DNA of 16,390 nucleotides from an uncultured Paracoccaceae bacterium (GCA_937132145.1 CAKZNY010000194.1:1-16390); one strand, 5' to 3'. Positions 1 to 7,770 are shown, counted from the first letter of the stretch. Made by a program: numbers and translations. The notes: generated from the sequence alone by a model not told the origin.

Positions 1-820
1 CAATTGGCAGACCCATACGTTTGGCAACATAGCCAGCAAAAATATCGCCGAAATTGCCAGTCGGAACCGTGAACGAAACCTTACGGTACGGCGCCCCTAA
101 CGACACGGCGGAAGTGAAATAGTAAACCACCTGCGCCATAACCCGCGCCCAATTGATGGAATTCACGCCAGCCAGCTTTACACCGTCGCGGAATTCGAAA
201 TCGTTGAACATGTTTTTCAACTGCGCTTGGCAATCGTCGAAATCGCCATCCACTGCCAGCGCATGAATGTTGGCGGCGGTCGGCGTGGTCATCTGGCGAC
301 GCTGCACTTCGGACACACGACCATGCGGATACATGATGAATACATCGACGGAATCCAGACCGGCGAAGGCTTCGATCGCGGCGGAACCTGTGTCACCAGA
401 AGTGGCCCCAACAATCGTTACGCGCTCGCCGCGGCGTTTCAGCGCCACCTCGAACATCTGACCGATCAGCTGCATAGCCACGTCTTTGAAGGCCAAGGTC
501 GGGCCGTGATGCAATTCCAGCAGGAAATCGTTCGGGCCAAGTTGTACCAACGGGCAACGCGCATCATGCTTGAAGCTGGAATACGCCTTGGACAGAATTT
601 CACGGAACTCAACGTCGCTGAACGTGTCACCGATGAACGGCTTGATCACGCGAAAAGCGACCTCTTCATACGACAAGCCAGCCAGCGCGGCGATGTCATC
701 GTGGCTCATCTGTGGCCAGCTTTCGGGCACATACAGGCCACCATCACGGGCTAGGCCCGTTAGCATAGCTTCTTCAAAGCTTAGCGAGGGTGCTTGGCCC
801 CTTGTAGAAATATACTGCAT
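1..820 (-). CDS. thrC: Threonine synthase, N-terminal part (3' end outside window)
   Basis: PLP-dependent enzyme that converts O-phosphohomoserine to threonine, the last step of threonine synthesis in the cytoplasm. About 273 residues are visible, beginning MQYISTRGQAPSLSFEEA, which is the usual start of the proteobacterial family. The PLP-lysine motif HHGPTLAFKD places the Schiff-base lysine near residue 112. It is followed by the glycine/serine-rich phosphate-binding segment GATSGDTGSAA. I chose the ATG at 820 because it gives this conserved N terminus; the ATG at 824 is in another frame. The gene lies 14 bases after the SURF1 stop on the same strand, so it is probably read as the last part of the oxidase operon. 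The C-terminal half lies beyond position 1. No frame break is seen. Confidence 0.95.
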   Translation of the reverse strand, partial: MQYISTRGQAPSLSFEEAMLTGLARDGGLYVPESWPQMSHDDIAALAGLSYEEVAFRVIKPFIGDTFSDVEFREILSKAYSSFKHDARCPLVQLGPNDFLLELHHGPTLAFKDVAMQLIGQMFEVALKRRGERVTIVGATSGDTGSAAIEAFAGLDSVDVFIMYPHGRVSEVQRRQMTTPTAANIHALAVDGDFDDCQAQLKNMFNDFEFRDGVKLAGVNSINWARVMAQVVYYFTSAVSLGAPYRKVSFTVPTGNFGDIFAGYVAKRMGLPI

Positions 821-834
821 TCATCCAGTCCAGT

Positions 835-1500
835 TCACGATGTTTTCCGTTTGATTCGCCGAAGGGCGTATCCTGTCATCCCGACCCATATAACGGCCAA
901 TAAAAACCATGTCATCACGTATCCCAAGTGCCGGTTCGATATATTGGCCGAAACCAGTTGCGGCGTGATTTCGTCATTGTTTGTGCTGCGCGAAATGGCG
1001 AGCATGACCTGCTCGGTTTTCAATGCTTCTGCCATCAAACTAACGTCGCGTGCGAACCAGATGTTTTTCTCGAGATTGGGGGCCGGAACAAAATTGTCGG
1101 TTTCTTGCGGCCACACCAGCGAGCCGATAGCCGTAATGGCCCCACCTGCCCGCACCACATTTTTTTCGGTTTCCGGCAAATACCCACGATCCACCAAAAT
1201 TCGGCGGCCATCGTTCAGAACCATCGGCGCGATCACGCGGAACCCGGGACCGCTGTCGCCGAAGGTCAGGACGTGTAGTTCGCCCGCAAGAATCGTGCCG
1301 GTAACCTTGACCTGAAGGTATTTGTCGAGCGTCGAATCCGGCGCGACAGGTAATGAAACGGGTGGTTCTGCAAGTCGCGCGTCGATCTCGGCCAGAATGT
1401 CGGTCTTCCAATTCATGCGTTGCAATTGCCAAAAGCCCAACGATATCAGGATGGCGGTGCCAACCAGACCAAAGATCAACAGGGGTATGCGTCGGTTCAT
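835..1500 (-). CDS. SURF1 family cytochrome oxidase assembly protein
   Basis: SURF1/Shy1-type inner-membrane protein that helps insert haem a during assembly of aa3-type cytochrome c oxidase. The 221-residue product has the family layout. There is an N-terminal membrane segment (about residues 7-23) followed by the signature FWQLQR, then a periplasmic domain with the VDRGYLPE motif (103-110). A second membrane segment (about 192-212) comes after NRHLGYVMTWF and ends in a short basic tail. The ATG at 1500 is preceded by GAGG five bases upstream. The gene follows ctaE after a 111-base gap that contains a terminator-like hairpin, so it may be expressed at a lower level than the structural genes. 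The length is normal for bacterial SURF1. Confidence 0.93.
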   Translation of the reverse strand: MNRRIPLLIFGLVGTAILISLGFWQLQRMNWKTDILAEIDARLAEPPVSLPVAPDSTLDKYLQVKVTGTILAGELHVLTFGDSGPGFRVIAPMVLNDGRRILVDRGYLPETEKNVVRAGGAITAIGSLVWPQETDNFVPAPNLEKNIWFARDVSLMAEALKTEQVMLAISRSTNNDEITPQLVSANISNRHLGYVMTWFLLAVIWVGMTGYALRRIKRKTS

Positions 1501-1513
1501 GAGGACCTCGGTT

Positions 1514-1550
1514 CAAACGAAAGCGCGAGCCCGGGATAGGGGGCTCGCGC
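1514..1550 (-). terminator. Terminator-like hairpin between ctaE and SURF1
   Basis: A perfect 10-bp inverted repeat (GCGCGAGCCC at 1523-1532 and its complement at 1541-1550) encloses an 8-base loop. Read in the direction of the oxidase operon (leftward), the stem is followed at once by TTTCGTTTG, a broken U-tract. This has the form of an intrinsic terminator. Because thrC and SURF1 continue on the same strand with no obvious promoter seen, it may act as a partial terminator or attenuator that lowers their expression relative to ctaE. The interrupted U-run makes full termination uncertain. Confidence 0.55.
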
Positions 1551-1611
1551 GAAATTTATAGAAGGTTAAGCACTGATGGAACCCTTTCAGGCCGCCCCCT
1601 CAAGACAGGTA

Positions 1612-2403
1612 TCAGCCGCCCCAGACGTAGATTGATGCGAACAAAAACAACCATACAACATCAACGAAGTGCCAGTACCAAGCCGCTGCCTCGAAGCCGA
1701 TGTGGCTTTCCGGCGTGAAGTCGCCTTTTTGGGCGCGGATCAGACAAACGGCCAAGAAGATGGTGCCGATAATTACGTGGAAGCCGTGGAAGCCTGTCGC
1801 CATGAAGAATGTGCTGCCATAGACGTTACCGCCAAAGCTGAATGTCGCGTTCGCGTATTCGTAGCCTTGGAAGAACGTGAACAACATGCCCAGCAGGATG
1901 GACAGGATCAGACCATTTCTCAGACCTTTACGATCATTGTCATGCGCCAGTGCGTGGTGTGCCCATGTAGCGGCCGCGCCGGAACACAGCAGGATCAACG
2001 TGTTGATCAGCGGCAAGTGCCAAGCGTTTAGCGTTTCAATGCCCTCCGGGGGCCAAACGCCGCCTGCAAAATCCGCAATCGGGAAGATGGAGGCACGGAA
2101 GAACGCCCAGAACCATGCAACGAAGAACATAACCTCGGAGGTGATGAAAAGGATAACGCCGTAACGCAGGCCGATTTTAACGACCGGAGTATGATCGCCG
2201 GTATTGCCTTCGACAACAACCTCTGCCCACCATACATACATAGTGTAAAGCACGCCGGCAAAGCCGATAAGTCCCATCCACGGACCCGAGTCGTTCATCC
2301 ACAAAACCGCGCCGTAGAACATAATAAACGCGCTAACCGCGCCGAGCAGTGGCCATGGGCTGGGTTTCAGAATGTGATAGTCGTGATTTTTTTCATGCGC
2401 CAT
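1612..2403 (-). CDS. ctaE: Cytochrome c oxidase subunit III (aa3 type)
   Basis: Subunit III of the aa3-type haem-copper oxidase, the terminal oxidase that passes electrons from cytochrome c to oxygen. It is a core membrane subunit that stabilises the active site in subunit I. The 263-residue protein is almost wholly hydrophobic, as expected for seven membrane segments. It begins with [13 protein letters not shown], typical of alphaproteobacterial and mitochondrial subunit III. The highly conserved [17 protein letters not shown] stretch contains the buried acidic residue Glu90. The C terminus [22 protein letters not shown] is also diagnostic. The ATG at 2403 has AGAGGG seven bases upstream. 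It lies 33 bases after ctaG in the same operon. Confidence 0.98.
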   Translation of the reverse strand: MAHEKNHDYHILKPSPWPLLGAVSAFIMFYGAVLWMNDSGPWMGLIGFAGVLYTMYVWWAEVVVEGNTGDHTPVVKIGLRYGVILFITSEVMFFVAWFWAFFRASIFPIADFAGGVWPPEGIETLNAWHLPLINTLILLCSGAAATWAHHALAHDNDRKGLRNGLILSILLGMLFTFFQGYEYANATFSFGGNVYGSTFFMATGFHGFHVIIGTIFLAVCLIRAQKGDFTPESHIGFEAAAWYWHFVDVVWLFLFASIYVWGG

Positions 2404-2436
2404 ATTGGGTCCCTCTTTTATTTGACGTAATCGCGG

Positions 2437-3027
2437 TCAGTTTACCGCAGAATTGATTGTGTCGTCTACTGTTTGATCCAGGTTTGCTAGATCTTCCGGT
2501 AGGTCGGTTTCGTAGAATGTGTAGGATAGAGTGATCGATTCAACACGTCTCCCATCGCGGTCATTCACAATTTCGGGGTCGATGTAGAACGTGACGGGCA
2601 TCAGGACTGTTTCGCCGGGTTGCAAAACTTGTTGGGTAAAGCAAAAACAGTCGATCTTGGTGAAGAACCCGCCAGCCGTGAATGGGGCGACGTTATAACT
2701 GGCGGTGCCTGCAATCACGCGGTCGGTGGGGTTGTGGGCCTCGTAAAAGGCCAAACCGACTTCGCCGATGCGGATTTCCATTTGGCGTTGTACGGGCTTG
2801 AATGTCCACGGCATGCCACGCTCTTTGGAGGCGTCAAAACGAACTATCATGGTTTGCTCGAGAATCTCGCCGGATGGCCCCGAAGATGCCGAAGCGGTCG
2901 TGCCACCGTACCCCGTAACCGCACAGAACCAGTTATAGAACGGGACCGCGGCAAAACCCATCGCCCCCATGAACGCAACGATTGCGACAAGGCTTAGGAC
3001 AACACGTTTGTTGGCCGATACTCTCAT
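2437..3027 (-). CDS. ctaG: Cytochrome c oxidase assembly protein CtaG/Cox11 (Cu(B) chaperone)
   Basis: Cox11 family protein that delivers copper to the Cu(B) site of oxidase subunit I. The 196-residue protein has one N-terminal membrane anchor (about residues 9-28) and a periplasmic immunoglobulin-like domain. The copper ligands are visible: Cys127 and Cys129 in the CFCF motif, plus the additional conserved Cys35 in VPFYNWFCAVTGYGG just after the anchor. The length is normal for bacterial CtaG. Its start codon overlaps the stop of the preceding small membrane-protein gene in an ATGA arrangement, so the two are likely translationally coupled. It belongs to the Cox11 family and not to the unrelated caa3-type CtaG of Bacillus. 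Confidence 0.97.
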   Translation of the reverse strand: MRVSANKRVVLSLVAIVAFMGAMGFAAVPFYNWFCAVTGYGGTTASASSGPSGEILEQTMIVRFDASKERGMPWTFKPVQRQMEIRIGEVGLAFYEAHNPTDRVIAGTASYNVAPFTAGGFFTKIDCFCFTQQVLQPGETVLMPVTFYIDPEIVNDRDGRRVESITLSYTFYETDLPEDLANLDQTVDDTINSAVN

Positions 3028-3206
3028 TCAGACACCGCATCCAGGCTGAAGTTAGGGGCTTTGATGTCCTCGCTCTGCGGCTTGCTGAGCTTCACGATGC
3101 TTACGGCGAAAATCAGGCCGACGAACAGCGCAAGCGCTATTCCAAGGGAAGCATTGCGCCCTTTGCGTCGTGTATGTAATTCGTGATCTTTGTGAAAACC
3201 GGGCAT
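3024..3206 (-). CDS. Small single-span membrane protein of the oxidase operon (CoxF-like?)
   Basis: A 60-residue protein with a basic, cytoplasm-type N terminus (HTRRKGRN), one membrane segment of about 20 residues (roughly 22-41) and a short polar C-terminal tail. It starts 3 bases after the ctaB stop, and its TGA overlaps the ctaG ATG by 4 bases. This tight packing argues that it is a real coupled gene. From memory, a small membrane protein of this kind sits between ctaB and ctaG in many alphaproteobacteria and is sometimes labelled CoxF or left hypothetical. A role in oxidase assembly is inferred from position only. No metal-binding motif or other catalytic signature is visible. Confidence 0.82.
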   Translation of the reverse strand: MPGFHKDHELHTRRKGRNASLGIALALFVGLIFAVSIVKLSKPQSEDIKAPNFSLDAVSE

Positions 3207-3209
3207 AAT

Positions 3210-4166
3210 TTAGAACCAGACTGGCCAGTTCGCAAAGCCAAGATCGAAGGCGCGCAGGGCGGCCTCCAGCAGCAAGGCTACGAAGTGGACGAAAAGATAA
3301 AGGATGGAGAACATGAAGAAGCGTTTTTCGGCGCGGTATGTGTCAGCGTCCGCGATGTCGTCATTGCGCCTCCACAAGCGGAAAGCGCCGAACAGGAACA
3401 CCGCGTTGAAGGCGACGGCAACTGCGAAATACAGCGGTCCGCCGATTTGCGTAAACGCAGGCGCGATTGCGACGGGCACTAGCAGGACCGAGTAGGCCAG
3501 AATGTGGCGGCGCGTTACCCGCGTTCCACGTGTGACTGGCAGCATAGGAATGCCTGCGGCTTTGTAATCTTCGTTACGGTAAAGGGCCAACGCCCAGAAG
3601 TGCGGCGGGGTCCAGATGAAAATCAGCGCGAACATCAGAATGCTCTCGATGCTGATCCCGCCCGTTGCAACAGCCCACCCGATCATCGGAGGGAATGCGC
3701 CAGCAGCGCCACCAATTACGATGTTATGGGGCGTGCTGCGCTTTAACCACATGGAATAAACCACGGCGTAGAAGAATATCGTGAACGCCAACAAACCCGC
3801 CGCAAACAGGTTTCCGAACAGGCCCAGCATCATCACCGCCATGAACGAAAGTGTTACGCCAATCGCCAACGCCTCGCTCCGCTTAACGCGGCCCGAGGGG
3901 ATCGGGCGGTTGGCCGTGCGTTTCATCACAGCGTCGATGTCGGCATCCCACCACATGTTTAGCGCACCCGAGGCCCCTGCCCCGATAGCAATGCACAAAA
4001 TGGTAGCGAACGCGATAACCGGATGCACAGCAACCGGTGCGGTGAACAAGCCAACGGCCGCTGTGAAAATCACCAAGCGCATGACGCGTGGTTTCATCAG
4101 ATCGACATAGTCGCCAAACTGCGCGTCGTATTCTGGGGTATCTGCTATGTAGGTCGTGTCAGTCAT
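3210..4166 (-). CDS. ctaB: Protoheme IX farnesyltransferase (haem O synthase)
   Basis: UbiA-superfamily prenyltransferase (CtaB/COX10) that adds a farnesyl group to protohaem to make haem O, the precursor of haem A in aa3 oxidases. It is a polytopic inner-membrane protein. The first Asp-rich motif is NMWWDADIDAVMKRTANRP, with the NxxxDxxxD ligands for Mg-diphosphate. The second conserved loop is YRNEDYKAAGIPMLPVTRG. I chose the ATG at 4166 (start MTDTTYIAD, 318 residues). An in-frame ATG at 4178 would add four residues, but it lies only 7 bases from a strong hairpin and has no Shine-Dalgarno. The 4166 start has GGGCGAG just upstream. It follows ctaC after about 50 bases. Confidence 0.96.
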   Translation of the reverse strand: MTDTTYIADTPEYDAQFGDYVDLMKPRVMRLVIFTAAVGLFTAPVAVHPVIAFATILCIAIGAGASGALNMWWDADIDAVMKRTANRPIPSGRVKRSEALAIGVTLSFMAVMMLGLFGNLFAAGLLAFTIFFYAVVYSMWLKRSTPHNIVIGGAAGAFPPMIGWAVATGGISIESILMFALIFIWTPPHFWALALYRNEDYKAAGIPMLPVTRGTRVTRRHILAYSVLLVPVAIAPAFTQIGGPLYFAVAVAFNAVFLFGAFRLWRRNDDIADADTYRAEKRFFMFSILYLFVHFVALLLEAALRAFDLGFANWPVWF

Positions 4167-4184
4167 ATTCTCGCCCATTAAAGG

Positions 4185-4208
4185 ATCGGGGCAGCCAGCC
4201 GCCCCGAT
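4185..4208 (-). promoter_or_regulatory. Intercistronic hairpin between ctaC and ctaB
   Basis: A perfect 8-bp GC-rich stem (ATCGGGGC at 4185-4192 and its complement at 4201-4208) has an 8-base loop. It starts 8 bases past the ctaC stop, and its downstream edge is 18 bases from the preferred ctaB ATG. The following bases on the transcript are CCUUUAAU, which is not a proper U-tract. A role in mRNA processing or in protecting the ctaC message, giving more subunit II than haem O synthase, is more likely than full termination. That role is inferred; the stem itself is seen directly. Confidence 0.5.
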
Positions 4209-4216
4209 GGAACGTA

Positions 4217-5110
4217 TTAGTCAGCAGTTGCGACTGTAATCGAAGTCGGCAGACCGGCGAATTCGGCAATCGCGCGGTTCAGCCAAGCGTCATACACTTC
4301 TTGCGAAACCACTTTGACGGTGATTGGCATGTATGAGTGATCCTTGCCGCAAAGCTCGGAACATTGGCCGAAGTAAACGCCTTCAATCTCGGCTGCGAAC
4401 CATGTCTCGTTCAGGCGTCCGGGAACGGCGTCCAGTTTTACACCGAACGCAGGGATCGCCCATGCGTGGATTACGTCGCCGCCTGTGATCTGAAGTCGAA
4501 CAACCGCGTTGACCGGAACGACTACAGCGTAGTCAGTGGCCAACAGGAATTCGTCTTCGGCGTACCCGTATTCAGCCAGTTCCGCTTTGACAGATTCCGT
4601 CAGGCCTGGCTCGCCAATACCGATCATATAGGCGTCGAATTCAAACTCGCTGTCAGGATATTCATATGTCCAGTACCACTGGTTGCCGGTTATTTTGATC
4701 GTCAAGTCGGACTCGGGAATTTCAAGTTGCTTGAAAAGGATAGGCAGCGAGAAGGAACCGATGACGATCAGGATCAGGATCGGCACAACGGTCCAGACAA
4801 TCTCGATTGTCGTGTGATGTGTAAAGCGCGCCGGTTCTTTGTTCCTACGGCGATTAAAGAATATGGCGACCCAAATTATCAGACCCGTCACCAGCAGGCT
4901 GACAATTCCGATGATCCAGTTGATCATTCCGTCGAGCCAAATAATGTCGCGTGCGAGCTCGGTTGCGGCTGTTTGGAAGTTTATACCACCGGGTATTGGC
5001 TTGCCAATGGACTCGAGGCCCGTAATACCGTCTTGCGCCAAAGCCGCGCTGGAAATCATTGTAGCAACAATAAATGTTGTCACTTTTGTGAACAAATCGC
5101 CAATCCGCAT
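4217..5110 (-). CDS. ctaC: Cytochrome c oxidase subunit II (aa3 type, CuA)
   Basis: Subunit II takes electrons from cytochrome c through its binuclear CuA centre in the periplasm. The 297-residue precursor has a signal peptide with a likely cleavage after Ala-Leu-Ala (residue 25), then two membrane segments (about 63-86 and 103-125). Next comes the aromatic GNQWYWTYEYP motif used for electron entry, and then a cupredoxin domain. All CuA ligands are present: His215, Cys250, Glu252 (backbone ligand), Cys254, His258 and Met261, within QCSELCGKDHSYMP. There is no fused cytochrome c domain. The ATG at 5110 has GAGGAA seven bases upstream. It is the first gene of the leftward operon and faces an intergenic region with an FNR-type box. 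Confidence 0.98.
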   Translation of the reverse strand: MRIGDLFTKVTTFIVATMISSAALAQDGITGLESIGKPIPGGINFQTAATELARDIIWLDGMINWIIGIVSLLVTGLIIWVAIFFNRRRNKEPARFTHHTTIEIVWTVVPILILIVIGSFSLPILFKQLEIPESDLTIKITGNQWYWTYEYPDSEFEFDAYMIGIGEPGLTESVKAELAEYGYAEDEFLLATDYAVVVPVNAVVRLQITGGDVIHAWAIPAFGVKLDAVPGRLNETWFAAEIEGVYFGQCSELCGKDHSYMPITVKVVSQEVYDAWLNRAIAEFAGLPTSITVATAD

Positions 5111-5184
5111 CGTTTATTCCTCGTAATTTGTGCTATGTTGCACTCTATAAATCCTGCCTACGATAATTTGCAGAATCCTGTTTG

Positions 5185-5198
5185 TTGATATGGATCAA
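5185..5198. promoter_or_regulatory. FNR/FnrL-type oxygen-response box
   Basis: The sequence TTGAT-ATGG-ATCAA is a perfect match to the FNR consensus TTGAT-N4-ATCAA and a full 5+5 palindrome. It lies in the 174-base gap between the divergent ctaC and tldD genes. Its centre is about 81 bases from the ctaC start and about 93 from the tldD start. FNR-family regulators (FnrL, FnrP in Rhodobacterales) bind such sites when oxygen is low. No convincing -10/-35 pair at the standard FNR spacing (centre at -41.5) was found for either gene. Activation versus repression, and which gene is the target, therefore cannot be decided from sequence. The rest of the gap holds a small hairpin (5236-5250) in the tldD leader. 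Confidence 0.75.
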
Positions 5199-5284
5199 AG
5201 ATCATATTAGACGATAGATAACAAGTAAGTCGTTTGCGGCATTCGGCCGCTTCTATGCATTAAATTGCCCAAAGGACCATATGT

Positions 5285-6712
5285 ATGTCGTCAACTACAC
5301 CGCGTTTTCGCCCATTCGAGTCGAATCTTGATCTTGATCGCTCCCTCGCCACCCTTCGCGAGGCGACCTCCGGGGCTGATGATGGCGAGCTGTTTCTCGA
5401 GCGCCGCCGTTCCGAAGTATTGGTTTTGGACGACGGGCGGATCAAAACCGCCAGCTATGATGCATCCGAAGGGTTCGGCTTGCGTGCTATTCGCGGCGAG
5501 ACCGCTGGCTATGCGCATTCATCCGAGATATCCGAAGCCGCCTTAAAACGCGCCGCCGAGACCGCGCGCTTGGCGGTCGGGGATGGTGGTGGCACCATGG
5601 CCCCTCCGCCTGCGGCGACGAACCAGCGCTTGTATACGGACCTTGACCCGTTCGACGATGCGTCTTTTGCCGTGAAAATCGAGACCCTGCGCGAAATTGA
5701 CGCCTTTGCCCGCGATCTGGACCCGAAGGTTGTGCAAGTCTCGGCAAGTTTGACAGCCAGTATGCAGGAAATCGAAATTCTGCGCGCCGATGGCGTGCAT
5801 ATATCTGAATCGCGTCCGCTAACGGGGATAAGCGTCTCGGTTATTGTCGAGAAAGACGGGCGGCGCGAAAGCGGGCATTCGGCAAGCGGCGGGCGGCATG
5901 GTTTGGCGATGTTGATGACGCAAGATCACTGGAAAGCGGCCGCGAAGGAAGCCTTGCGGATCGCCTTGGTCAACCTAAACGCCGAACCGGCACCTGCGGG
6001 GGTTATGGATGTCGTTCTTGGCAACGGCTGGCCCGGAATTCTGCTGCACGAGGCAATCGGTCACGGGCTGGAGGGGGATTTTAACCGCAAGAAAACCAGC
6101 GCATTTGCCGGATTGATGGGTAAACGCATTGCCGCCAAGGGGGTGACGGTGGTGGACGACGGGACGATCCCTGACCGCCGCGGCTCGATTTCTTTTGATG
6201 ACGAGGGCACACCATCCCAGCGCAATGTGCTGATCGAGGACGGCATCTTGGTGAAATTCATGCAAGACCGCCAGAACGCCCGCCTTATGGGGGTGCCCGC
6301 AACCGGTAACGGGCGGCGGCAAAGCTATGCCCATGCACCGATGCCACGGATGACCAATACGATCATGCTGGGCGGCGACGTCGAGCCGGGCGATATTATA
6401 TCCGAGGTTAAGGACGGCATTTACGCGGTCGGTTTTGGCGGCGGACAGGTTGATATAACCAACGGCAAGTTCGTATTCAGCTGCACCGAGGCGTACCGAA
6501 TAAAAAACGGCGTTGTCGGCAATCCGGTCAAAGGCGTGACATTGATAGGTGACGGGGCTACCGCGCTGAAGAAAATCCGCCTGATTGGCAACGATATGGC
6601 CATGGACCCCGGGATCGGCAGTTGTGGCAAGGCCGGACAAACGGTTCCGGTCGGCGTTGGACAACCCACGCTGTTAATCGGTGATCTGACTGTCGGGGGT
6701 AGTGCAACCTAG
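5285..6712 (+). CDS. tldD: Metalloprotease TldD
   Basis: TldD-family zinc metalloprotease. In Enterobacteria it works with TldE (PmbA) as a heterodimer that cleaves unfolded peptides, for example in microcin B17 maturation and CcdA turnover. The 475-residue protein is full length for the family. The zinc motif HEAIGH occupies residues 255-260 (His255, Glu256, His260). The likely third ligand is Cys447 in GSCGKAGQ, in line with the E. coli numbering offset by 7. The ATG at 5285 has AAAGGA about 9 bases upstream. It is divergent from the oxidase operon and convergent with cbbR, with only 2 bases between stops. No TldE/PmbA gene is in the window. Confidence 0.96.
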   Translation: MSSTTPRFRPFESNLDLDRSLATLREATSGADDGELFLERRRSEVLVLDDGRIKTASYDASEGFGLRAIRGETAGYAHSSEISEAALKRAAETARLAVGDGGGTMAPPPAATNQRLYTDLDPFDDASFAVKIETLREIDAFARDLDPKVVQVSASLTASMQEIEILRADGVHISESRPLTGISVSVIVEKDGRRESGHSASGGRHGLAMLMTQDHWKAAAKEALRIALVNLNAEPAPAGVMDVVLGNGWPGILLHEAIGHGLEGDFNRKKTSAFAGLMGKRIAAKGVTVVDDGTIPDRRGSISFDDEGTPSQRNVLIEDGILVKFMQDRQNARLMGVPATGNGRRQSYAHAPMPRMTNTIMLGGDVEPGDIISEVKDGIYAVGFGGGQVDITNGKFVFSCTEAYRIKNGVVGNPVKGVTLIGDGATALKKIRLIGNDMAMDPGIGSCGKAGQTVPVGVGQPTLLIGDLTVGGSAT

Positions 6713-6714
6713 GA

Positions 6715-7647
6715 TCAGGTTGACAGGGTCTCGCCACTTTCGGTCAGGATAAAATCCAGAAACGAGCGTGCCGCCAATGACAGCCGCTTGCCGCGCAAGT
6801 GGACCGCATACCAGCGGCGCACCAGCGGGAAGCCCTGCACGTCCAGCTCGGTTATATGGCCGCTCGCCAGCTCCAATCCGATATTGCGACGGGACAGGAC
6901 GGACACACCAAGACCGGCCAGAACACCCTGTTTAATCGCCTCGGCGCTGCCAAGTTCCATGAACGGTGTGATGGCGATATCATGGCTGGCAAACAAACGG
7001 TCAACGGTCAGCCTTGTGCCAGACCCCGGTTCGCGCACCAAAAACCGTTCCTGCGCCAAGCGTTGCAGTGAAATGTTTTTGTCTGTCAACAGAGCATGTC
7101 CGGGCGGGGCCACCACTACCATTTCATTATCCATAAACGGATGCGCCTCGACGGGGATTTCCTGTGGAACCTGCCCCATAATCAACAGATCATCCTGATT
7201 GGATTTCAGCCGCTCCAGAACATTGGCACGGTTGGTGATTGTAAGTCGGGGGCGCAAATCAGGATGGCGGTTGATGAAGGCCCCCAACAAATGGGGCATG
7301 AAATACGTCGCACTGGTAATCACCGCGAGGCTTAGATCGCCGCGCACCACCCCCTTATGCTCGGACGCTAGATCATCGAGCGCCACCACGCCGGATAAAA
7401 TCTCGCGCGCGGTATCATAAACATCGCGACCCGCAGCCGTGGGGCTGACCGAACGACCGACCTGTTCGAGAAGCGGCAAACCCAAGGTTTCGGATAACTT
7501 CTTTATTTGCATCGACACGGTAGGCTGGGAAAGATGCAACGCCTCGGCCGCTTTGGTATAGCCGCCATGGCGCACGACAGCCTCGAATATTTGCAACTGC
7601 CGCAAAGTCAGGCGTTGCACGATATTGCTTTTGCTTAAATTGGTCAT
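6715..7647 (-). CDS. cbbR: LysR-type regulator of RuBisCO genes (CbbR-like)
   Basis: LysR-family transcription factor with an N-terminal winged helix-turn-helix; its core is GGYTKAAEALHLSQPTVSMQIKKL. A periplasmic-binding-protein-like effector domain follows (LSLAVITSATYFMPHLLGAF through GLGVSVLSRRNI). The overall sequence resembles CbbR, which senses Calvin-cycle metabolites and activates cbb operons. The divergent position directly upstream of cbbM supports this. I prefer the ATG at 7647 (start MTNLSKSN). A GTG at 7653 would add two residues. The start codon lies only 12 bases from a LysR-type palindrome, which suggests negative autoregulation. Length (about 310 residues) is typical. Effector identity cannot be read from sequence. 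Confidence 0.9.
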   Translation of the reverse strand: MTNLSKSNIVQRLTLRQLQIFEAVVRHGGYTKAAEALHLSQPTVSMQIKKLSETLGLPLLEQVGRSVSPTAAGRDVYDTAREILSGVVALDDLASEHKGVVRGDLSLAVITSATYFMPHLLGAFINRHPDLRPRLTITNRANVLERLKSNQDDLLIMGQVPQEIPVEAHPFMDNEMVVVAPPGHALLTDKNISLQRLAQERFLVREPGSGTRLTVDRLFASHDIAITPFMELGSAEAIKQGVLAGLGVSVLSRRNIGLELASGHITELDVQGFPLVRRWYAVHLRGKRLSLAARSFLDFILTESGETLST

Positions 7648-7658
7648 ACCCACATACT

Positions 7659-7673
7659 ATAGATATTATCTAT
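7659..7673. promoter_or_regulatory. LysR-type operator palindrome in the cbbR-cbbM promoter
   Basis: ATAGAT-ATT-ATCTAT is a perfect 6+6 palindrome that contains the LysR box T-N11-A (T at 7660, A at 7672). It lies next to the cbbR start and about 110 bases before cbbM, as expected for the recognition site of a divergent LysR regulator. The hexamer CTATAG, which overlaps its left edge (7657-7662), recurs at 7702-7707, 45 bases away. That could be a weaker second site nearer the cbbM promoter. The 123-base region is AT-rich, and I cannot fix its -10/-35 elements with confidence. Confidence 0.6.
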
Positions 7674-7763
7674 GCCTTCAATAGAAACAATCAATTTTAC
7701 TCTATAGCGCGACTCACCTAGTGTCATATTAGAATTTACGCATCTAAGTAATGCAGCACTGTT

Positions 7764-7770
7764 AAGGGAG
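7764..7770 (+). promoter_or_regulatory. Strong ribosome binding site of cbbM
   Basis: AAGGGAG lies 6 bases before the cbbM ATG. It is one of the strongest Shine-Dalgarno matches in the window and confirms the start, in keeping with the high translation expected for RuBisCO. Confidence 0.75.

Noticed and set aside
227..754. A 175-codon plus-strand frame near the left edge
   Set aside because: Antisense to thrC, which has the PLP-lysine motif and conserved N terminus in the other strand.
4337..5188. A 283-codon plus-strand frame opposite ctaC
   Set aside because: Antisense to ctaC, whose CuA ligands are all present; the translation is low in domain features and rich in unlikely composition.
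5975..6664. A 229-codon minus-strand frame inside tldD
   Set aside because: Antisense to the zinc-motif region of tldD, with no family resemblance.
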